This document shows positions 1 to 5,081 of a stretch of DNA of 6,514 nt, one piece after another (the stretch's first letter is position 1; every line of letters begins with the position of its first letter). The stretch comes from Waddliaceae bacterium (GTDB lineage Bacteria > Chlamydiota > Chlamydiia > Chlamydiales > SLFE01): NCBI GenBank assembly GCA_007124415.1, contig SLFE01000111.1, positions 1 to 6,514 on the forward strand, read 5' to 3'. The notes below the pieces were generated by a model, which saw only the letters and a list, made by a program, of their open reading frames with translations, was not told the DNA's origin and ran no database searches. The position numbers and the translations under genes were made by a program.

Positions 1-283
1 CCATTCCCCCGTCATACTGTCTTTTACGGAGAAACCAATTGCTGACGGCTTTTTGCACGTTTTCATTGGCCGGCTTTATTCTCACTTTGGCTGTCTGGTT
101 GGGAGGGGAGCAGCTTTTCCAATCGTATCCGGATTGCATAGGTTCCCGTATCATCTTGATCATGAGCGTTGTTATTTGATCATTTATACGATAGATTTTT
201 TTGCTACGTCCTCCTCTTGAAGGAATATCGTTATATTGTCTTTCAAGCGCTTCGTCGATACCGACGCTGATCGAAACTCGCAT
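1..283 (-). CDS. Partial small hypothetical protein with ribbon-helix-helix-like N terminus (3' end outside window)
   Basis: An open frame reads leftward from an ATG at 283 to the window edge: 94 codons without a stop, so the C terminus is missing. The start is well supported because AAGGAG (290-295) lies 6 nt upstream. It begins 29 bp after the glyQS stop on the same strand with no terminator between, so co-transcription is likely. I do not recognise the family. The first ~45 residues have the outline of a ribbon-helix-helix DNA-binding domain: a short alternating strand (RVSISV, residues 2-7), a first helix (IDEALERQ), then a turn with GRSKK leading into a second helix (about residues 26-46). 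This resembles CopG/Arc-type repressors or antitoxins, but it is a pattern match by eye only. The rest (after about residue 50) is polar and basic, with no transmembrane segment. The reading frame is very likely real; a DNA-binding role is a guess. Confidence 0.72.
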   Translation of the reverse strand, partial: MRVSISVGIDEALERQYNDIPSRGGRSKKIYRINDQITTLMIKMIREPMQSGYDWKSCSPPNQTAKVRIKPANENVQKAVSNWFLRKRQYDGGM

Positions 284-289
284 AGTGGA

Positions 290-295
290 CTCCTT
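290..295 (-). promoter_or_regulatory. Ribosome binding site of the partial small gene
   Basis: The minus strand reads AAGGAG followed by 6 nt and ATG at 283. This is a near-ideal Shine-Dalgarno arrangement and fixes the start of the small gene downstream of glyQS. The acidic repeat protein (ATG at 4914) has the same arrangement. Confidence 0.75.
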
Positions 296-312
296 TTATA
301 TTTGCGGTGCAG

Positions 313-3300
313 CTAAATTTTCTGTTGGATTTTACTGAAGTCGAGAAGCAGGCCGAATCTGTCAAAAACCTTTTGCAGCAGGGCAAGCCTGTTTTGTTTG
401 AGCTTTTCATCTTCATCTAATATATGGACCTCATCGAATAATTTAGCGAGAGGCGGTTGGAGGGTTGCGACCAGGTTGTAGGCCTCGTCGTACTGTTTCT
501 GTTCCAAATCTTTCTCAAGTTTGTCCTGAATTTCCACCAGTTGCTGATAAAGCGCTTTTTCGGCGCTTTCTTTAAGTAGGGTTTCAGAAAAGTCCATCCT
601 TTTGAATTGGTCGAGTTGGCCTTTGGCTCGCTTGTAGACCTCGTAGAGTTGGCTGAAACGTTTTTCATCTTTTCTGAAGTTGTGAAGCGCCTGAACCCTG
701 CAGAAGGTGTCGTATATGTCGTTGACGGCCGTTGAGAGGCTGGCCTCGATAATATCGGCACTGAAACCGTAATCCTGGAAAATGGTTTTAATTCTTTGAG
801 TGATGAATTTTGAGAGGGCGTTGAGAGTTTCTTGCTTTTCCGATTTATTTTCAATTTTGATGTGATCGTAACATTCGCTCAGCACTTCCATAAGAGGAAG
901 GTTGAATTTACCGCGAATAAGCATCTTGATAATGCCTAAAATCTGCCTCCTCAAGGCGTATGGATCGCTCGATGACGAGGGCTTGAGGCCGACAGCGAAG
1001 CACCCGACAAGGTTATCGAGTTTATCGGCTATGCTCACAACGATTCCGGTGGTTGATTCGGGAAGCGGCGACTTTTCGCCAAGGGGCATCCAATGCTCTT
1101 CTATGGCCTGGGCGACAATCGGCGTTTCTTCCTGTTCTAAGGCGAAGCAGCGGCCGATGATTCCTTGAAGCTCGGGAAACTCGTAGACGACAGACGAGGC
1201 CAAGTCGGCTTTGCATAGCTGGGCCGCTCTCAAAGCGTCGTTAAGCTCGCATATGGGGAGCCGGTGGTGCAGGGATTTGACATTGTCTAAAATTCGCTCC
1301 ACTTTATCCCAAACAGTTCCCAGATTTTTTTGAAATGTGACGTGCCTTAGCTTGTCGTTCATTTCGTCCATAGAGATTTTAAGGTCTTGCTGGTAGAGGA
1401 AAACGCCGTCGCTCAAGCGGGCGGACAGTACCTTCTGGTTGCCCGCTTTAATTTTATCGCTTGGCGTGTTATTTGCCGTAATCACGAAAGAATTTGCCAG
1501 TGAGCCGTCTTTTCTCTCTAAAGGGAAATATTTCTGATGTTCGACCATTTCGGAAATGAGCAGTTCTTTGGGCGCTTTTAGAAAACCGGGATCGAATGTT
1601 GTGTGAGTAATGAACGGCTTCTCGACGAGGTGGAGCACTTCGTTCAAAACCCTTTCTTTTTCAAGAGCGATGCTGCCGGTCTCCTTTTCGGCAACGTCAA
1701 GCTGGTCCAGGATGCTTTTTTTTCTTTCGTCAATGTCGGCAATTACCTGCCCATCCCGCAATGCGGTCAAGTAATCGTCCGGATGCGTTAAGCTTATTGC
1801 GCCGGGAGACAGCTGCCTGTGGCCGTATGTCGTTTTCCCTGAAACAATGTTGGCAATCTCAAACGGGACGACGGTTTTGCCGAAGAGGGCAACAATCCAC
1901 AGAATAGGCCGCGCATAGGAAATATCAAAATCGGCCCATCTCATCTTTTTAGGAAATGATAGGTTGAGAATTATCTGAGGAATCTGCCGCCTGAGGAGGT
2001 CTGCCATCGATTCGGCCTCGGTTGCGACTTCGGCAAATAGATAGTCGGACCCATTGACAGATCGGATTGAAAGCCCCTTTACTTGCACTTTGAGAAGCTT
2101 TTCCTTTTCGGGAGGCTCTATTTGAAGGGACTTGAAAAATCCCTGGCCTGCAGGAAGAGGATTTCCTGATTCATCGTAAACTTGAGAGAGCTTCGGTCCC
2201 TTTTTTTCGGTGGTTTGAGCCTGTTTCTTTGTTGCAAGATCGTGGATGATGAGTGACAGCCTTCTCGGGGTTCCGTAAACGGAGATGCTCCTATAAGGAA
2301 TTTCCTGTTTGTCGAGCCATTTTTTGACTGACTGCTCTAAATTTTTCAAGCCTATCGGGACAAAAGTGGCCGGCAGCTCTTCCGATCCGATTTCCAGGAG
2401 AAAATCTTCTTTCTCGAACTTTTCGATAGTCTTCATTTCTGCGATGGCTTCCGATAAATCGGTTTCCCTGCGAGGCGCTGCGGCCGCTTTCATAAGCGGG
2501 TAGCCCATGTTTTCCCGGCTCTCAATGTAGGCTTTTGCCACCCCTCGGGCAAGATTTCGAATGCGGGTGATATATCCGGTCCTTTCCGTGACCGAGATGG
2601 CGCCTCTAGCGTCTAAAATGTTGAAAGCATGGGAGGCTTTCATTACAAAATCATAGGCGGGAAGGGGGAGATTTTTCTCGATGAGGACATTAGCCTCCTG
2701 TTCATAGTCTTCGAAGGACCGGTGCCACATAGGGATTGAACCGATTTCAAAGTTATATTGGCTCCATTCAACTTCGTTGCGGCGGTAGATATCTCCGTAG
2801 GTGTAGTCGTCATTCCATTGAAGATCGAAAATGTTGTCGACATCCTGCAAGTACATGGCGAGGCGCTCAAGTCCGTAGGTCAGCTCTCCTGTGACAACGT
2901 CGACCGGCAGACCCCCGCAAACTTGGAAATAGGTGATCTGCGTCACTTCCATGCCGTCAATCCAGGCTTCCCAACCAAGGCCGGCCGCGCCGATTGTGGG
3001 ATTTTCCCAGTCGTCGTGGACGAATCGGATGTCGTGTTCGGATATATTAAGTCCAATAGCCTCAAGGGATTGTAAGTAAATTGTTTGAATGTCCGGGGGA
3101 GAGGGCTTGAGTATGACTTGATATTGGAAGTAGTGCTGGACCCGGTTCGGATTTTCGCCGTAGCGCCCGTCAGTCGGTCGCCGGCTTGGCTCGACGTACC
3201 CTGTTCGGTAGGGTTCGGGGCCCAGGCATCGCAAAAAAGTGGCGGGGTTGAGGGTGCCGGCTCCCTTCTCGAGGTCATAGCCTTGGTGGATGATGCACCC

Positions 3301-3354
3301 TTGCTCTTGCCAGAAGGCAGTCAGTCGGTTGATCAGCTTTTGAAATGTGTCCAT
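313..3354 (-). CDS. glyQS: Glycyl-tRNA synthetase, fused alpha and beta chains (GlyQS)
   Basis: Charges tRNA-Gly with glycine using ATP in the cytoplasm. This is the bacterial-type enzyme, normally two subunits (GlyQ and GlyS); here they form one 1013-residue chain, close to the length of the chlamydial fusion. Residues 1 to about 285 are the class II catalytic alpha chain, with [15 protein letters not shown] (52-66, motif 2 region), [19 protein letters not shown] (113-131) and [14 protein letters not shown] (156-169, motif 3). A linker of about 30 residues (A290-A292 and the acidic stretch after it) leads to the beta chain, which opens with [15 protein letters not shown] (317-331). Beta landmarks are EHQKYFP (605-611), [17 protein letters not shown] (715-731), [15 protein letters not shown] (790-804) and a C-terminal DALR-like tRNA-binding segment ([12 protein letters not shown], 972-983). 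A stop codon lies in frame four codons before the ATG at 3354, so this is the only plausible start; there is no well-placed Shine-Dalgarno. It is divergent from the glycosyltransferase and probably leads an operon with the small gene at 1-283. Confidence 0.98.
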   Translation of the reverse strand: MDTFQKLINRLTAFWQEQGCIIHQGYDLEKGAGTLNPATFLRCLGPEPYRTGYVEPSRRPTDGRYGENPNRVQHYFQYQVILKPSPPDIQTIYLQSLEAIGLNISEHDIRFVHDDWENPTIGAAGLGWEAWIDGMEVTQITYFQVCGGLPVDVVTGELTYGLERLAMYLQDVDNIFDLQWNDDYTYGDIYRRNEVEWSQYNFEIGSIPMWHRSFEDYEQEANVLIEKNLPLPAYDFVMKASHAFNILDARGAISVTERTGYITRIRNLARGVAKAYIESRENMGYPLMKAAAAPRRETDLSEAIAEMKTIEKFEKEDFLLEIGSEELPATFVPIGLKNLEQSVKKWLDKQEIPYRSISVYGTPRRLSLIIHDLATKKQAQTTEKKGPKLSQVYDESGNPLPAGQGFFKSLQIEPPEKEKLLKVQVKGLSIRSVNGSDYLFAEVATEAESMADLLRRQIPQIILNLSFPKKMRWADFDISYARPILWIVALFGKTVVPFEIANIVSGKTTYGHRQLSPGAISLTHPDDYLTALRDGQVIADIDERKKSILDQLDVAEKETGSIALEKERVLNEVLHLVEKPFITHTTFDPGFLKAPKELLISEMVEHQKYFPLERKDGSLANSFVITANNTPSDKIKAGNQKVLSARLSDGVFLYQQDLKISMDEMNDKLRHVTFQKNLGTVWDKVERILDNVKSLHHRLPICELNDALRAAQLCKADLASSVVYEFPELQGIIGRCFALEQEETPIVAQAIEEHWMPLGEKSPLPESTTGIVVSIADKLDNLVGCFAVGLKPSSSSDPYALRRQILGIIKMLIRGKFNLPLMEVLSECYDHIKIENKSEKQETLNALSKFITQRIKTIFQDYGFSADIIEASLSTAVNDIYDTFCRVQALHNFRKDEKRFSQLYEVYKRAKGQLDQFKRMDFSETLLKESAEKALYQQLVEIQDKLEKDLEQKQYDEAYNLVATLQPPLAKLFDEVHILDEDEKLKQNRLALLQKVFDRFGLLLDFSKIQQKI

Positions 3355-3363
3355 ATGAGAAAA

Positions 3364-3392
3364 ATTTTACCTTCTCCGCTCTTTTGCTACAA
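3364..3392 (-). promoter_or_regulatory. Candidate sigma-70-type promoter for glyQS
   Basis: On the minus strand TTGTAG (3387-3392; 3 of 6 consensus) is separated by 17 bp from TAAAAT (3364-3369; 5 of 6). The -10 box ends 9 nt before the ATG at 3354, so transcription from it would begin only about 2-3 nt before the start codon. Such matches can occur by chance in AT-rich DNA; the spacing and -10 are good and the -35 is weak. Confidence 0.35.
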
Positions 3393-3419
3393 GAAGTATG
3401 AATTTTTTCGACGAAGTCC

Positions 3420-3448
3420 TTGACTTATGCGGGCTAAATGAGAATATT
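3420..3448 (+). promoter_or_regulatory. Candidate sigma-70-type promoter for the glycosyltransferase gene
   Basis: TTGACT (3420-3425; 5 of 6 consensus) is followed after 17 bp by AATATT (3443-3448; 4 of 6). The -10 box ends 8 nt before the ATG at 3457, giving almost no leader if that start is used, or about 40 nt if translation begins at the internal ATG at 3493. The strong -35 makes this somewhat better than chance. Confidence 0.4.
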
Positions 3449-3456
3449 CAAAGGAT

Positions 3457-4275
3457 ATGGAAGAGACAAACTTCAATCCCACGCAAGAGTTCATGGACTA
3501 CCTGTATCCTAGGATTACTGTAGTCATTCCGACATATAATAACTCGCAGAATATCGGATACACATTGGACAACGTCCTCAAGCAGAGCTATCCCGACCTT
3601 GAAGTCATTATTGTCGATGCCGGCTCGACCGATCGCACACTCGATATCGTTAATGGTTATTTTAGTCCCAAGGTTAGGATTTGTTCGGTAGCCACCTACC
3701 AGGTTTATGAAATGCTTAACAAAGGCATCTCTTTGGCGACCGGAAAGTATATTAACTTCTTGGCGCCGGGAGACTACTATCTCAGTGAAACTTCTTTGAA
3801 GTCTTTAACGAACTTATCGCTTAATGGAGAAAAGCCTCATTTAATGTTTGGGGCCTGCTTGCTTCGAGACGGAAAATTCGAACCGCGCATACTTTATAGA
3901 ACACTATCGCTCTCACTTTTACAAAAAGGGCTTCAACCCACGACGATTCAGTCATGCTTGTTTCATCACGAATTGTTTAGCATTATCGGTAAATTTCGTA
4001 CCCACTATAAGCTGAGGGGAGAGTTCGAACTCTTTTGCCGTTTTATTCTGTATCCAGGTCTGCGCTTCAAGACGACGAAAAATGTTTTGATTGATTTCGA
4101 CTTTAAATCGGTTTACCGAAAAAATATTTGGATTCACTTCAAGGAGACGTTTAAGATTATACGTCATCATTTCGGTTTTATCACTGCTTTCCGTTGGCTA
4201 TTTTATCAAAAGGATTTAGGGCGGATGGCTCGAATCTGGGCTCGAGGGCTTAAGAGAGCTTTTATCGGCAGATAA
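3457..4275 (+). CDS. Family 2 glycosyltransferase with diverged donor-site motifs
   Basis: A 272-residue protein of the GT-A fold, expected to transfer a sugar from a nucleotide-sugar donor during surface polysaccharide or lipopolysaccharide assembly on the cytoplasmic face of the membrane; donor and acceptor cannot be told. The start of the fold is clear: ITVVIPTYNNS (20-30) and VIIVDAGSTDR (50-60), with D54 and D59 in the nucleotide-binding positions. YEMLNKGISLATGKYINFL (84-102) matches the WcaE-like branch, where the usual form is YDAMNKG-x-x-x-ATG. Two motifs are altered: the EPDxG-like turn before it reads VATYQ (78-82), and the metal-binding DxD/SDD loop reads APGD (103-106), keeping only the final Asp. 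The C-terminal ~45 residues are basic and aromatic, consistent with membrane association; no transmembrane helix is evident. The ATG at 3457 has AAAGGA only 1 nt upstream, too close for a normal Shine-Dalgarno; the internal ATG at 3493 (residue 13) would give the more usual short lead-in to the first strand. It ends at the terminator at 4275-4306. Confidence 0.88.
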   Translation: MEETNFNPTQEFMDYLYPRITVVIPTYNNSQNIGYTLDNVLKQSYPDLEVIIVDAGSTDRTLDIVNGYFSPKVRICSVATYQVYEMLNKGISLATGKYINFLAPGDYYLSETSLKSLTNLSLNGEKPHLMFGACLLRDGKFEPRILYRTLSLSLLQKGLQPTTIQSCLFHHELFSIIGKFRTHYKLRGEFELFCRFILYPGLRFKTTKNVLIDFDFKSVYRKNIWIHFKETFKIIRHHFGFITAFRWLFYQKDLGRMARIWARGLKRAFIGR

Positions 4276-4306
4276 AAAAGGCCCCTTTTGGATAAGGAGC
4301 CTTTTT
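4275..4306. terminator. Bidirectional intrinsic terminator between convergent genes
   Basis: AAAAAGGC (4275-4282), one C-A mismatch, CCTT, a 6-nt loop (4288-4293), AAGG, then GCCTTTTT (4299-4306) form a stem with a T run at the 3' end on either strand. It starts on the last base of the glycosyltransferase stop codon and lies 17 bp past the stop of the minus-strand acidic protein gene, so it can end both transcripts. Confidence 0.85.
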
Positions 4307-4323
4307 CCTGAAGTTCAAAGCGG

Positions 4324-4914
4324 TTAGCAAACCTTTTCAGGCGGTTCGTCGCTTAAATCGTCCTCATATTCAGACGTTCGGTAGAGGCCGTTTTTTCTAG
4401 CCCTTTCTTCCTGTTTTTCCCTGCGAAGCCTTTCGACCATTTGGCGGGGGCACTTGCCGCCGGCGCAAGAGGCTAGCAGTTCTGTCTGCTCCTCATCTTC
4501 CCTTTCGTCCGAGGCTAGGTATTCTTCATCTTCATCCTCATCATCGTAGGCAAGAATATTTTCCTCTTCGTCCTCTTCATCATAGGCAAGGAGGTTTTCC
4601 TCTTCGTCCTCTTCATCGTAGGCGAGGAGGTTTTCCTCTTCGTCCTCTTCATCATAGGCGAGGAGGTTTTCTTCCTCTTTTTCACTTTCGCTATCGGCTA
4701 GAAAAGTGTAATCGTCGTCTGTATCGTACTCTTCTTCTTCCGAATAGCAGACCGCAGAACCTTTTTGATCAGCCGGCTTGCCCTGATCGGACTGCCTGCA
4801 GGCTAGAAAGGAAGTGCCTTCTTCGTTTTTGTCGCTGTTTGCTTCATCTGCGAAAGCGGAAGCGGCTATCAATAAAGTTGATAGCGTTAATAAACTTAAA
4901 ATTCGCTTGGTCAT
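4324..4914 (-). CDS. Predicted exported acidic repeat protein, function unknown
   Basis: A 196-residue protein of no family I recognise. It begins with a Sec-type signal peptide: basic MTKR, a hydrophobic core (ILSLLTLSTLLIAA, 5-18) and a likely cleavage after AFA (20-22), so it should leave the cytoplasm. Residues 84-131 are four 12-residue repeats, three of them identical (NLLAYDEEDEEE); a fifth, looser copy follows to about 143. Seven of 12 residues per unit are acidic. A core of the form [FLIY]LA[CDSY] occurs eight times in all, at 36, 71, 84, 96, 108, 120, 132 and 146. After the repeats come SCAGGKC (149-155), a basic helix-like stretch (R157-K174) and an acidic tail ending in Cys. Five cysteines (39, 56, 150, 155, 196) would allow disulfides outside the cytoplasm. 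The start at 4914 is preferred over an in-frame ATG at 4986 because AAGGAG lies 6 nt upstream and the signal peptide then sits at the N terminus. Divergent from uvrC, convergent with the glycosyltransferase. Calcium binding or envelope/host interaction are guesses only. Confidence 0.82.
   Translation of the reverse strand: MTKRILSLLTLSTLLIAASAFADEANSDKNEEGTSFLACRQSDQGKPADQKGSAVCYSEEEEYDTDDDYTFLADSESEKEEENLLAYDEEDEEENLLAYDEEDEEENLLAYDEEDEEENILAYDDEDEDEEYLASDEREDEEQTELLASCAGGKCPRQMVERLRREKQEERARKNGLYRTSEYEDDLSDEPPEKVC
4559..4666. repeat. 36-bp tandem repeat (minisatellite), three units, inside the acidic protein gene
   Basis: Units at 4559-4594, 4595-4630 and 4631-4666 each begin TTTTCCTCTTCG on the plus strand. 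Units 1 and 2 differ at two positions and units 2 and 3 at one. A degenerate copy lies just before 4559, and a partial start of another follows 4666. The period is 12 codons, so gain or loss of a unit keeps the frame. Every difference among the three units is silent (CTT/CTC for Leu, TAT/TAC for Tyr). Confidence 0.93.
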
Positions 4915-4920
4915 ACTAAA

Positions 4921-4926
4921 CTCCTT
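4921..4926 (-). promoter_or_regulatory. Ribosome binding site deciding the start of the acidic repeat protein
   Basis: The minus strand reads AAGGAG, then 6 nt, then ATG at 4914. This favours 4914 over the upstream in-frame ATG at 4986 and puts the signal peptide at the very N terminus. Confidence 0.8.
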
Positions 4927-5006
4927 GTTTCGTAGGTTTCGATCAACTTTAATTCCGTATTTCCATAGAAGTTTCGGAATTTGCAAGTTGCCTATGCCTT
5001 ACTTGG

Positions 5007-5026
5007 TTTTCCCTGCTGAGGGAAAA
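5007..5026. repeat. Perfect inverted repeat (8-bp arms, 4-nt centre)
   Basis: TTTTCCCT (5007-5014), GCTG, AGGGAAAA (5019-5026). It is flanked by GG on the left and, after two further bases, CC on the right. On neither strand is it followed by a T run, so it is not an intrinsic terminator. It lies between divergent promoters, 55 bp before the uvrC start and 92 bp from the acidic gene start, which suits an operator; this is inference. Confidence 0.6.
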
Positions 5027-5041
5027 ATCCATATTACACAA

Positions 5042-5070
5042 TTGTTAATTATTATACCAGTAATTATACT
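5042..5070 (+). promoter_or_regulatory. Candidate sigma-70-type promoter for uvrC
   Basis: TTGTTA (5042-5047; 4 of 6 consensus) is followed after exactly 17 bp by TATACT (5065-5070; 5 of 6). The -10 box ends 11 nt before the uvrC ATG at 5082, so the transcript would have a leader of only about 4-6 nt and no room for a Shine-Dalgarno. None is visible further upstream either. Confidence 0.45.
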
Positions 5071-5081
5071 CATTAGTAATT

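Larger units (their letters stand above)
3355..3456. promoter_or_regulatory. Divergent intergenic region between glyQS and the glycosyltransferase gene
   Basis: These 102 bp separate two genes that point away from each other, so both promoters should lie here or just inside the genes. The region is AT-rich and contains no credible gene. The separate entries at 3364-3392 (minus) and 3420-3448 (plus) give the best promoter-like matches, which stand back to back with a gap of 27 bp. Confidence 0.7.
4915..5081. promoter_or_regulatory. Divergent AT-rich intergenic region between the acidic protein gene and uvrC
   Basis: These 167 bp hold the control signals of two divergent genes. On the minus strand AAGGAG (4921-4926) is the ribosome binding site of the acidic protein gene. 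A dyad sits at 5007-5026, and a promoter-like element plus TAATTAT boxes lie before uvrC (separate entries). I found no convincing -35/-10 pair for the acidic protein gene and no small gene. Confidence 0.7.

Noticed and set aside
2407..2436. Separate internal start for the GlyS (beta) part at Met307 of glyQS
   Set aside because: No Shine-Dalgarno precedes the Met and the frame is continuous through the linker, as expected of a true fusion.
3085..3423. Plus-strand 112-codon frame antisense to the 5' part of glyQS
   Set aside because: It lies almost wholly opposite the strongly conserved catalytic domain of glyQS, matches nothing recognisable and has no supporting start signal.
4559..4666. CRISPR-like array
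   Set aside because: The repeats are directly abutting with no unique spacers and encode in-frame codons of a protein gene, so this is a coding minisatellite.
4915..4986. N-terminal 24-residue extension of the acidic protein from the ATG at 4986
   Set aside because: It would bury the signal peptide behind a charged segment, and the ATG at 4914 has an ideal AAGGAG 6 nt upstream.
5007..5026. Intrinsic terminator
   Set aside because: The hairpin is not followed by a T run on either strand, and the flanking genes diverge from it, so neither transcript would need termination here.
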